Below the pieces are notes generated by a model that saw nothing but the letters and a program-made list of their open reading frames with translations, had not been told where the DNA came from and searched no databases. A stretch of DNA of 64,000 bases from Pseudomonadota bacterium. Its GTDB lineage: Bacteria > Myxococcota > Myxococcia > Myxococcales > Myxococcaceae. This document shows, piece after piece, positions 54,768-62,914 of the stretch. Positions within the stretch are counted from its first letter, which is position 1. Each line of letters opens with the position of its first letter. The stretch is from the NCBI GenBank assembly GCA_023423535.1, contig JAFAFL010000109.1, positions 175,579-239,578 on the forward strand. The letters are read 5' to 3'. The position numbers and the translations under genes were made by a program.

Positions 54768-55727
54768 TCAGGGGCGCGGGAGTGGCACCGCCAGAGACGC
54801 GATCTCGTCGGACGTCGCCTGCAGTCCCTCGTCGAGCGCCCGTTGGATCAGCGCGCCGGCGAACTCGCCCGCGGTCTGAAACCGCTCATCCGGATCGGCG
54901 GCGAGCGCGCGGCGAAGGACGGCGGCGAGCTCCGGGGAGAGCGAGGCGGGGAGGTCCGGCCGGCCGCTGCGAAGCAACGCCATCACCGCTTCCTCGGAGG
55001 GCTCGGCGCGGCCGGGTGGCGGAAGGAACGGGTGCCGTCCGGTGAGCAGCTCGCAGAGGACGATGCCGAGCGAGAAGAGGTCGCTGCGCGGGGTGAGCTT
55101 CTCGTGCCGCGTCTGCTCGGGGGAGAGGTAGTGGAGCTTGCCCGCCGTCACGCCCTCCGCGGGGCCGATGCCCAGCGCCGCGCTCTTCGCCACGCCGAAG
55201 TCGCCGAGCTTCACCTCGCCCCGGCCGGAGAAGAAGCAGTTCGCCGGCGTCACGTCGCCGTGCACGAGCCCCAGCGGTCTGCCCGAGCGCGTCTTCGCGC
55301 CGTGGAAGGAAGCGAGGCCGCGGAGCAGCTCGACTGCCACGTGCAGCGCGAGCGAAGGGGAGAGGCCCCACGGATCACCAGTGCTCGTGCGAGCGCGGAG
55401 GCTCTTCAAGCGCGTGCCGAGATCGCCGCCCTCCAGAAGCTCCATGGCGATGAAGTGGCGGCCGAACGCGGTGCCCACCTCGAGCTGCCGCACGAGGTTC
55501 GGGTGGTCGAGCAGCGCCATGAGGTCGGCTTCGTCCGCGAAGCTCTCCTCGTCCACGCTCTTGGCCATCATCTTCAGCGCCACGCGCCGGCCGGCGGCGG
55601 TGCCGGTGTCCCGCTCCGTCTCGGCGAGAAACACCTCCGCCATCCCGCCCCGGCCGAGCCGCGACACCACGCGGTAGCGGCCGAACCGGCGCGAGGGAAG
55701 CTCGATGGGACGCGACGGCGTGGGCAC
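54768..55727 (-). CDS. Ser/Thr protein kinase, HGD-type catalytic loop
   Basis: 319 residues from GTG 55727. Kinase domain only, no transmembrane segment: GRGGMAEVFLA, VALKMM (Lys), LVHGDVTPANCFF (Asp present but the usual Arg of HRD is Gly), LGDFGVAK, YLSPEQ. So it retains the catalytic Asp and DFG but lacks the Arg that normally contacts the activation loop phosphate, i.e. non-RD type. It begins 35 bases after the outer-membrane barrel's stop, last in the operon from 62628. Confidence 0.92.
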   Translation of the reverse strand: MPTPSRPIELPSRRFGRYRVVSRLGRGGMAEVFLAETERDTGTAAGRRVALKMMAKSVDEESFADEADLMALLDHPNLVRQLEVGTAFGRHFIAMELLEGGDLGTRLKSLRARTSTGDPWGLSPSLALHVAVELLRGLASFHGAKTRSGRPLGLVHGDVTPANCFFSGRGEVKLGDFGVAKSAALGIGPAEGVTAGKLHYLSPEQTRHEKLTPRSDLFSLGIVLCELLTGRHPFLPPPGRAEPSEEAVMALLRSGRPDLPASLSPELAAVLRRALAADPDERFQTAGEFAGALIQRALDEGLQATSDEIASLAVPLPRP

Positions 55728-55762
55728 GGGGGGAGTGTAGCGCCGCGCCCGCTGCAGGGCCG

Positions 55763-57634
55763 CTAGAGGCTGATCCGCGCGCCGATGCCGATGTCGAAGG
55801 TCGGGCGGGGGAGGACCACGCCGTCGCGACGCAGCGCCTCGATCTGCGCGCGCTGGTCGGGCGTGGCCGGATCGAACTGACCGTCGCCGGGACGCGGCGG
55901 GATGTTCAAGCGGTCGGCGGGCAGGTTCACCCCGAAGTTGAACTCGCCGGCGCGGCCGTAGTGGTACGCGGCGAAGGCCTCGAGCTGCAGGAAGCTCAGC
56001 GCGCGGTAGGAGAAGTCCAGCCGCGAGATGAACGAGCGATCCGACAGGTTCCCCAGCGTGGAGAAGATGAAGGTGCCGTTGTCCATGCGCCCCGGCCCGA
56101 AGAGCACCGCGAACAGGCCCGCGTAGTGACGGCCCGCGTAGAAGGGCACGTAGGTGTTCGTCGTCAGCGCGGCCGCGAAGAGGCGCTCGTCGTCGTAGCC
56201 GTAGGGGTTGTGGAAGTACTCCGCGCCGAAGGTCACGGTGTCCGTGTCCGAGTACGCGACCGTCCACGTCGCACCCACCGTCGTCTGCACCACCGGTCCG
56301 TCGAGAAGGAAGGACTCGTAGGCCGGCGGGTTCGGCAGGCCGCGCAGTCCGCGCTCGATCTGGTTTTCGAGCACGTCCTCGAACGGGCTGGGCGAGGTCT
56401 CTTCGGTGAAGCGCACGTTTCGGCGGTTCGCGCGCGGGTGCAGCGCCGCCTCGGCGTAGAGGTCGAACGGGCCCACGCCCGCGCTGATGTCCGCGCCGTA
56501 GCGGGGGCCTCGGCCGCGCTGGAAGACCGTGGTCAAGGACAGCTCCGCCGGGCCGAAGACGAACTCGCCGCGGAACGCCTGGCCCAGCTCGCCGAAGGTG
56601 TTTGCCGGACCGAAGTTGTCGAGCAGCGACACCGCGTAGAAGTTCCAGCCGAGCTTCTCGATCGGCACGTGCAGCTTCACCGCGTTGGCGCCGAGCCGCT
56701 GGTCGAACACCGCGAGCGGGTCACGCAGCTGCGGCGAGAGGAAGTCCGTCGGCTGCCAGAAGCGGCTCACCGTCCAGCGGATGTGCTGCCGGCCGGCGGT
56801 GACGAACACCGTCCGCGCCACGTCGAAGTTCAGCCAGAGCTGGTCGAGGAGGAAGTCCGGGTTCGCCCGCGCCGTCTGCTGCACGGTGGGCGTGCCGGTG
56901 CCGGAGTCCTGCGACTGGCCAGAGCCGGTGCCACCCGTTCCCCCTCCGCTGCCCGTGTTGCCTGGTCCTCCGAGCAGCGAGCCGAAGCGGCTGAACTGCG
57001 TCGGCGCGGCGGGATCGAAGGTCGGGTCGTAGCGCATGCGGAAGCGCGCGAAGCCGCGAATCCGGTCCGAGGGACGCCCGTCGAGGTAGAGGTCGAGCAG
57101 GTTCGGCGAGCTGAACGCCACGTTCTTGAACTGCGCGTTCTCCGCCGCGTTGGCGAAGTAGCGGAAGTAGAACTGGCCGCCCACGTCGAGCGCGTTGTCG
57201 CGCATCTCGCCCGTGGCGAAGCGGTCCTTTGCCGGCGGCGCGGAGAGCACGCGGTCGTCACGGCCCGTCTGCGAGTCGGCGGGCTGCTCGGGGCGGTCGG
57301 TCGGGTCGGTCTCGCCGGCCTGGGAGTCGTCACCGTCACCGCCACCGAAGAGCTCGTCTTCGGCGGGGCGGTCCGTGGGCACTCCCGCTTCATCGGCCGA
57401 AGGCGGCGCGCCGAAGAGGTCGGACTCGGTCGGGCGATCCGAAGGCTCTTCCGTGCCCGCGTCCGCGGCGTCCGTCGAGGTCTGCGTGCCACCGTCCGGA
57501 CGCGTGAGCGCGGGCGCGGACGGTGCGCTGCCTGGCGGCTGCGTTCCACCGTCTGCTGCGCCCGTGCCCTGCGCAGAGGCAGCCCCTCCCGCGAGGAGCA
57601 GCGCGACCACTGCCAGCGACCGGAGCGCGCTCAC
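55763..57634 (-). CDS. Outer-membrane beta-barrel protein with acidic N-terminal linker
   Basis: 623 residues from GTG 57634, which overlaps the TGA of the LolA-like gene (GTGA). Signal peptide ends ASA. Residues 25-145 are an acidic Asp/Glu/Pro/Thr-rich low-complexity region with two DRPxExxLFG units. The barrel (about 160-623) has amphipathic strands ending in aromatic residues and a terminal ISL. It resembles DUF1302-type porins. In this operon it would be the outer-membrane component. Confidence 0.86.
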   Translation of the reverse strand: MSALRSLAVVALLLAGGAASAQGTGAADGGTQPPGSAPSAPALTRPDGGTQTSTDAADAGTEEPSDRPTESDLFGAPPSADEAGVPTDRPAEDELFGGGDGDDSQAGETDPTDRPEQPADSQTGRDDRVLSAPPAKDRFATGEMRDNALDVGGQFYFRYFANAAENAQFKNVAFSSPNLLDLYLDGRPSDRIRGFARFRMRYDPTFDPAAPTQFSRFGSLLGGPGNTGSGGGTGGTGSGQSQDSGTGTPTVQQTARANPDFLLDQLWLNFDVARTVFVTAGRQHIRWTVSRFWQPTDFLSPQLRDPLAVFDQRLGANAVKLHVPIEKLGWNFYAVSLLDNFGPANTFGELGQAFRGEFVFGPAELSLTTVFQRGRGPRYGADISAGVGPFDLYAEAALHPRANRRNVRFTEETSPSPFEDVLENQIERGLRGLPNPPAYESFLLDGPVVQTTVGATWTVAYSDTDTVTFGAEYFHNPYGYDDERLFAAALTTNTYVPFYAGRHYAGLFAVLFGPGRMDNGTFIFSTLGNLSDRSFISRLDFSYRALSFLQLEAFAAYHYGRAGEFNFGVNLPADRLNIPPRPGDGQFDPATPDQRAQIEALRRDGVVLPRPTFDIGIGARISL

Positions 57635-58407
57635 CGGCTCTTGCTCTCCACCCAGGCCTTGGTGAACAGGTTCGCCTCGAGCGGGCTGAGGTCGATCTCC
57701 TTGATCAGCACGATGGTGGAGTTCGCCTTCTCCACCTCGTCGTAGAAGCGCATCTCCGGCGGGTACCAGATGTCGCCCCCCTTCGACTCGCTGAAGACCT
57801 TCTTCCACTTCGGGTAGTACGCGGTGCGCATCAACCGTCCGCTGAGCGCGAACTCCTGGCGCTTGAGGACGTTCTGCGTGGCCTTGTCCACCCACAGCTT
57901 CACCACCGGGTACGCCACGTCGATGCCCGGCTTCGCCTTCAGCGTCAGCGCGTGCACCGCGAAGGCGCCGAGCTTCTGCTCGCCGTCGTAGGTGGCGGCG
58001 TACTCCTCCGCGAGGCGCGACTCGTCGAAGTCCGCGCGGCGGCTGTCGGTACCGGCGATGCGCTCGCGCTCGGTGCGGCGCTCCCACTTGCCGGTGCCCG
58101 GGTCGTACGACCAGAGGTTCTTCTCGATGCGCAGGTATCCCTTCCCGGCCTCGCCCTTCGGCTTGGTGAAGAGGATCATCAGCTTGTCGTCCGCGTCGCG
58201 CCGGTACACCAGCGCCTCGCGCACCACGTCGGCTTTGTCCTTCTCCTTCTGCTCCAGATAGACGAGCGACTTGTAGTCGCCGCTGTTGCGCTGCCGGTCG
58301 TCGATGAGCTTCAGCAGCTCGACCAGCTGCTTCTCGTCCAGCGCGTGCGCGGAGAGCGGCACCGAGGCGAAGAGCAGCAGGGCAAAGGTGAGGGCGGAGG
58401 TACGCAT
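57631..58407 (-). CDS. LolA-like outer-membrane lipoprotein-sorting protein
   Basis: 258 residues from ATG 58407. Signal peptide ends AHA. The mature protein has the open beta-barrel features of the outer-membrane lipoprotein-sorting family: YKSLVYLEQKEKDK, KLMILFTKPKGEAGKGYL, NLWSYDPGTGKWERR and AYYPKWKKVFSE. Expected to shuttle a lipid or lipoprotein across the periplasm. The following barrel gene starts in its stop codon, and it lies 27 bases after the FtsX permease. Confidence 0.9.
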   Translation of the reverse strand: MRTSALTFALLLFASVPLSAHALDEKQLVELLKLIDDRQRNSGDYKSLVYLEQKEKDKADVVREALVYRRDADDKLMILFTKPKGEAGKGYLRIEKNLWSYDPGTGKWERRTERERIAGTDSRRADFDESRLAEEYAATYDGEQKLGAFAVHALTLKAKPGIDVAYPVVKLWVDKATQNVLKRQEFALSGRLMRTAYYPKWKKVFSESKGGDIWYPPEMRFYDEVEKANSTIVLIKEIDLSPLEANLFTKAWVESKSR

Positions 58408-58434
58408 CTTCGGACTCCCTGGACGTGCGGCCTG

Positions 58435-59796
58435 TCAGCCGATGTGGTGCATCGCGGTCACCGGCCGGAGCCGCGCGGCGAGGTACGACGGAATGAGCGA
58501 GATGAAAGTCACGCAGAGGCTGATGAAGCCCACCGCGAACACCAGCGACGAGACCGGAATGGCGAAGTGCAGCCTCTCCGACATGAGGAAGAGCTGCATG
58601 GCGATGGGGACCTGGATCTCCGCCACGTTGAGCAGGCCGGTGATGACGAGCCCGGTCACCGCGCCGCCCACCGCCGCCGCCACGCCGAGGAGGATGGCCT
58701 CGGTGAGGAAGAGCGCCATCACCGACTCGCGCTGCATGCCCACCGCGCGCAGGGTGCCGATCTCGCGGGTGCGCTCGCGGATGGCGATGGCCATGGTGTT
58801 CATCAGGCCGATGGCGATCACCACCAGCAGCGCAATGGTCAGCACGAAGGTCAGCACCTCCATCGCGCGCAGCGTCCACTGCACGAAGGAGATCTCCTCC
58901 TCCCAGGTGGTGATGTCGAGCTTCTGCCCGGTCCAGTCCTCGCGGTTGACGACCTCGAACTTCTCCCAGAACGGGCGCGGGTCCTTGTCCATCAGCACGT
59001 AGCCCAGCTCCGGCAGCTTCGTGCGCAGGCGCTCGGACACGTCGTTGGAGAGCGCGATGTCGCGCAGGTAGAGGTGCAGCACGCCGGTGGTGTCCTCGTT
59101 CAGCTGGTAGAGCTGACGGAGCGTGGCGTTGGGCACGTAGATGTTGAACTTGCTCATGATCCCCACGTCGTTGGCGATCGCGCCCACGGTGAGGTCGATG
59201 GTGTTGTTCGAGCCGCGCATCGTCGGCGCTGAGAGCGTGAGCAGGTCGCCCACCTTCGCCTCGAGCCGCTTCGCCTGGTCCGCGAAGATGAGGACCTTGC
59301 CCGGCTCCTTCAGCGCGTCGAGCGAGCCCTCGGTGACGATCATCACCTCGCGGAAGCCGGTCTCCCGGTCGATGTCGATGCCGCCCACGCCGACCTGCAT
59401 CGAGCCCTGGTCGCTGATGAGCTTTGCCCAGCCGCGGCCGCGCTCGGTGACGTAGGAGAGCTCGGGGACGATCGACTGCACGTCCTCGCGGATCTTCTTG
59501 TACTGCGTGACCACCGGGTTCCCCACGCCGGCGGTGACCTTGAAGAAGCCGCCCACGTTCACGTGGCCGGTCATCATCGTGGTGGCGCTCTTGAGCATGC
59601 TCTCGCGCATGCCGTTGGAGAGGCCCATCAGCATGAGCAGCAGCATCGTCACGCCGCCGATGGCGAGGCCGAGCAGGACCGTCCGCCGCTTGTGCGCGAC
59701 GAGGTTCCGCGAGCCGATGAGGAGGTTCTGCGGCAGCTCCCGGAAGAAGGTGAGCAGCGCGCGGAAGAGGAAGGCGAAGAAGCGGAAGAGCGCCAT
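58435..59796 (-). CDS. FtsX-type ABC permease (MacB/LolC-like)
   Basis: 453 residues from ATG 59796. N-terminal TM (RRTVLLGLAIGGVTMLLLMLMG), a periplasmic domain of about 230 residues, and three C-terminal TMs (VLTIALLVVIAIGLMNTMA; AILLGVAAAVGGAVTGLVI; SSLVFAVGFISLCVTFISL). Cytoplasmic RTREIGTLRAVGMQRESV is the ATPase-coupling helix typical of the family. Works with the 59810 permease and the ATPase at 61891. Confidence 0.93.
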   Translation of the reverse strand: MALFRFFAFLFRALLTFFRELPQNLLIGSRNLVAHKRRTVLLGLAIGGVTMLLLMLMGLSNGMRESMLKSATTMMTGHVNVGGFFKVTAGVGNPVVTQYKKIREDVQSIVPELSYVTERGRGWAKLISDQGSMQVGVGGIDIDRETGFREVMIVTEGSLDALKEPGKVLIFADQAKRLEAKVGDLLTLSAPTMRGSNNTIDLTVGAIANDVGIMSKFNIYVPNATLRQLYQLNEDTTGVLHLYLRDIALSNDVSERLRTKLPELGYVLMDKDPRPFWEKFEVVNREDWTGQKLDITTWEEEISFVQWTLRAMEVLTFVLTIALLVVIAIGLMNTMAIAIRERTREIGTLRAVGMQRESVMALFLTEAILLGVAAAVGGAVTGLVITGLLNVAEIQVPIAMQLFLMSERLHFAIPVSSLVFAVGFISLCVTFISLIPSYLAARLRPVTAMHHIG

Positions 59797-59809
59797 GGCC
59801 TGTGACTCC

Positions 59810-61891
59810 CTACTCGTCGGTCTGCATCGCCTTCACCGGCTGGACGCGGGTGGCGATGAACGCGGGATAGAAGGTGCTGATCGCGGACACGAGCAGCACG
59901 ACCACGAACGCGGTGATGATGTTCGCCGGAGACACCGCCGGGTGCAGGCGCGGGCCGGAGAAGAAGAAGTAGAGCTCGTCGCTGTTCGCGGGGATGCCCA
60001 CGTGGCCCATCAACGCGACCGCGCCCCAGCCGAGCAGCGCGCCGATCGCGCCGAACACCACGCCCAGCGCCACCGTCTCCATCAGCACCATCGTCAGCAC
60101 GAAGCCGCGCCGTGCGCCGATGGCCCGCATGGTGCCGATCTCGCGGACCCGCTGCAGCGTGGCCATCATCATCGCGTTGTTGATGACCACCAGCGCGATG
60201 GTGAAGAAGATGAGGATCGCGAGGTAGAGCACGCCCTTCGCCGCCAGCACGAGCTGTCCGATGAAGCCGGACGCCTGCTGCCAGCTGATCGCCTTGTACT
60301 CGAGCCCCTTCTCCTTGAAGCCGTCGTTGAGCTCCGCGATCGTGCGGTTGATCCGGTCCGGATCCTTCACGAACACCGCGGCGTTGAGCACCATCCCGCC
60401 CTCGATCTCCTCGCGGGTGTAGACGCGGTTGAGGATGTCCTCGCGGCGCAGCGTGTCGGTGAACGCGGAGCCAATCTGCTTCGCCTCGTCGATCTGCGTG
60501 GGCGTGGCCTCCGCCACCAGCTCGTCACCGCCGCCGAAGAGCGCCTCCTCCGCGTCCTCCCGCGAGATCTCCTTCGCCGCGCTCTGCTTCTTCAGCTCCG
60601 CCAGTTCCGCCTTCTTCTCCGGCGTGAGGAACCCGTAGAGGTCGCGGAAGCTCATGAGGTCCATGAGGTTCAACGAGCCGGCGATGAAGCTCTTCTCCAG
60701 GCCCTTGAACTCGTGCACGCCGTAGATGGGGATGTTCTGCGACTGCACGTAGCCGGAGGAGGTGAAGGCGGTGATGGTCAGCATGTCGCCCACCTTCACG
60801 CGGTAGAGCTGCAGCAGCGGCGCCATCTGGTCGTAGAAGAAGGCGTAGCGCGCGCTGAAGTTCTCGTCGTTCATCTCAAAGAACTGCGCCAGCAGCTTCC
60901 CCAGGTCGCGCTCCTGCGAGCCGAGGTGCTTCTGCAGGCGCTCGGTCATCTGGTCCGTCTTGATCCGGTCGAGCTGAAGGAGGATCTCGCGCGGCTGGGT
61001 CACGTTCTGCTTCACGTGCCGCTGCAGCACCGCGTCGTCCTTGATCGTCTTGAAGTTGATCTCGCGGCCCTCCTTGATGAGGTCGAGCCTGCGCGCGGTC
61101 TTCAGCTTGAAGTTGTTCTCCATGACGAACTTCGTCAGCAGGAACCCGCGCTTGCCCTCCGGCACCATCTGTCCCTCCACGATGGTCAGCCGGTCGAACG
61201 CGTCCTGGAACGTCTCGAAGTCCGTGCCCGTGTACATGAGGAAGAGCAGGTCGCCGTCCGCCATCAGCGGGGCGATCCGGTTCTCGAGGAACTCCATGCT
61301 CCCCAGCGGGTCCTCGTCGAAGCGCTCCCAGAACTGCGGGTCGGAGGCGCGCTCGATGGCCGCGGTCTCCTCCGGATTGACGCCCGCCTCGGTGACGATG
61401 GCGCGCATCCGCTCCTGGTCCGCCTTCAGCAGACTGACCATCTGCCGCACGTGGTCGCGGATGGAGGCGATCTGCGCCTTGTCCTCCGACCGGTACGCCG
61501 AGCGCAGCTGCGCCAGCGTCACGTCGATGATGTTGCCGGAGGTGATCATCGCCCCGCGCACACCCATGGGGACGATCTTCTCGATCGCCGGGTGCGTCTG
61601 CAGCTCGCGCTTCAGCTGCGCGTAGTCCGCGATGGGGCCGATGTTGCTGTCGCCGCCGAAGGTCCCGAACAGCGAGAGCTCCTCCTTGCTCTTCGCCGAA
61701 TAGACCTGGATGTGCCCCGCGATGCTGTTCTGCAGCGACCGGGTCATCCCTTCGTCGATGCTGTCGATGAACGCGTTGCCCACCAGCACGAAGAACGTGC
61801 CGAGCAACATGATGAACCCGATGATCACGTTCATCTTCGTCGCGAAGAGGTTCCTCGCGGCGATCTGGATGAGGATGCGCAGGTGACCCAT
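59810..61891 (-). CDS. FtsX-type ABC permease with very large periplasmic domain
   Basis: 693 residues from ATG 61891, which shares one base with the ATPase stop (TGATG). Same topology as its neighbour, but the periplasmic domain is about 480 residues, rich in Lys/Glu/Gln helices. It contains an acidic EEALFGGGDELVAEA (near residue 455). The C-terminal coupling helix is QRVREIGTMRAIGARRGFV. A heterodimeric LolCE-like pair with the 453-residue permease is inferred. Confidence 0.93.
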   Translation of the reverse strand: MGHLRILIQIAARNLFATKMNVIIGFIMLLGTFFVLVGNAFIDSIDEGMTRSLQNSIAGHIQVYSAKSKEELSLFGTFGGDSNIGPIADYAQLKRELQTHPAIEKIVPMGVRGAMITSGNIIDVTLAQLRSAYRSEDKAQIASIRDHVRQMVSLLKADQERMRAIVTEAGVNPEETAAIERASDPQFWERFDEDPLGSMEFLENRIAPLMADGDLLFLMYTGTDFETFQDAFDRLTIVEGQMVPEGKRGFLLTKFVMENNFKLKTARRLDLIKEGREINFKTIKDDAVLQRHVKQNVTQPREILLQLDRIKTDQMTERLQKHLGSQERDLGKLLAQFFEMNDENFSARYAFFYDQMAPLLQLYRVKVGDMLTITAFTSSGYVQSQNIPIYGVHEFKGLEKSFIAGSLNLMDLMSFRDLYGFLTPEKKAELAELKKQSAAKEISREDAEEALFGGGDELVAEATPTQIDEAKQIGSAFTDTLRREDILNRVYTREEIEGGMVLNAAVFVKDPDRINRTIAELNDGFKEKGLEYKAISWQQASGFIGQLVLAAKGVLYLAILIFFTIALVVINNAMMMATLQRVREIGTMRAIGARRGFVLTMVLMETVALGVVFGAIGALLGWGAVALMGHVGIPANSDELYFFFSGPRLHPAVSPANIITAFVVVLLVSAISTFYPAFIATRVQPVKAMQTDE

Positions 61892-62628
61892 CAGTGGCCT
61901 CCCGCACCGCCGGCCGCGGCCGCATAGGCGGTGGCCTCCGCCGCGGTGAGCCGCCCCACCACCTTGCCGTCCGCGAGCTGCACCACCGCGTCCGCGTGGC
62001 TGAGCACCTTCGGGTCGTGGGTGGAGAAGATGAACGTCGTCTTGTCGTCGAGGTTCATCTGCTTCATCAGCGAGATGATGTTGTTGCCCGTCTGCGAGTC
62101 GAGGTTCGCGGTGGGCTCGTCGGCGAGGACGATCTTCGGCCGCGTCACCAGCGCGCGCGCCACCGCCACCCGCTGCCGCTGACCGCCGGAGAGCTCGGAG
62201 GGCCGGTGCTTCGCGTGCTTCGCAAGTCCCACCTTCTCCAGCAGCTCCATCACCCGCGTGCGCCGCTCCTTGTCGTTGAGCTTGCGCTGCAGCAGCAGCG
62301 GGAACTCCACGTTCTGGAACACGCTGAGCACCGCCACGAGGTTGAAGCTCTGGAAGATGAAGCCCAGCGTGTGCAGGCGCAGGTCGGTCAGCGCGCGCTC
62401 GCTGAGTCCCCGGGTGTCGTGACCGTCCACGCGCACCGTGCCGGACGTCGCGGTGTCCACGCAGCCGATGAGGTTGAGCAGCGTGGTCTTCCCCGAACCG
62501 GACGGCCCGGCGATGGAGATGAAGTCACCGGGGTGGACCTGGAGCGAGACGCCTCGCAGCGCAGGGACCGTGGTCTTCCCGAGCTGGTACTCCTTGGTCA
62601 CGTTCTGGATGTCGACGATGGCGGACAC
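61891..62628 (-). CDS. LolD/MacB-like ABC ATPase
   Basis: 245 residues from GTG 62628. GPSGSGKTTLLN (Walker A), FIFQSFNLVAVLSVFQNVEFPL (Q-loop region), LSGGQRQRVAVARAL, IVLADEPTANLDSQTG and FSTHDPKVL. Small size and the FQSFNLV block match LolD/MacB. Ends in an Ala/Gly-rich tail. First gene of the six-gene unit running to 54768. Confidence 0.95.
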   Translation of the reverse strand: MSAIVDIQNVTKEYQLGKTTVPALRGVSLQVHPGDFISIAGPSGSGKTTLLNLIGCVDTATSGTVRVDGHDTRGLSERALTDLRLHTLGFIFQSFNLVAVLSVFQNVEFPLLLQRKLNDKERRTRVMELLEKVGLAKHAKHRPSELSGGQRQRVAVARALVTRPKIVLADEPTANLDSQTGNNIISLMKQMNLDDKTTFIFSTHDPKVLSHADAVVQLADGKVVGRLTAAEATAYAAAAGGAGGH

Positions 62629-62914
62629 GGGGGCCTCGCAAAGTGGGGGGCGCGTGCGGCGAAAGGCTCTCTGGGTGCAGACGGCTCCGGCGCCCCGGAA
62701 TCATCGGCGCGCTGCTTAATCCATCCGCCCTTCGCGCGCATGAATTGCGTGATGAAGAAGTGTGACGAAGCGCCCGAAGAGGGAGAGGGCCCTCGGACGT
62801 GAATGGCGGGGCCCTCGTTGACTTCCCGGTCAGCGCCGGAGCGTGCCCCACACGCGGTTGAACCAGGGCACGCGCGGCGTGGTGGAGGTGCACGGCGGCC
62901 GCTAGGCTTGCCGG

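Noticed and set aside
59498..61927. 809-codon plus-strand open frame opposite the FtsX permeases
   Set aside because: Shadow; both minus-strand genes have clear FtsX topology and coupling helices.
62785..62816. GAGGGCCC / GGGCCCTC inverted repeat ahead of the PL6-like gene
   Set aside because: Short 8-bp arms with a 16-base loop in very GC-rich DNA; could be chance and no regulator evidence.
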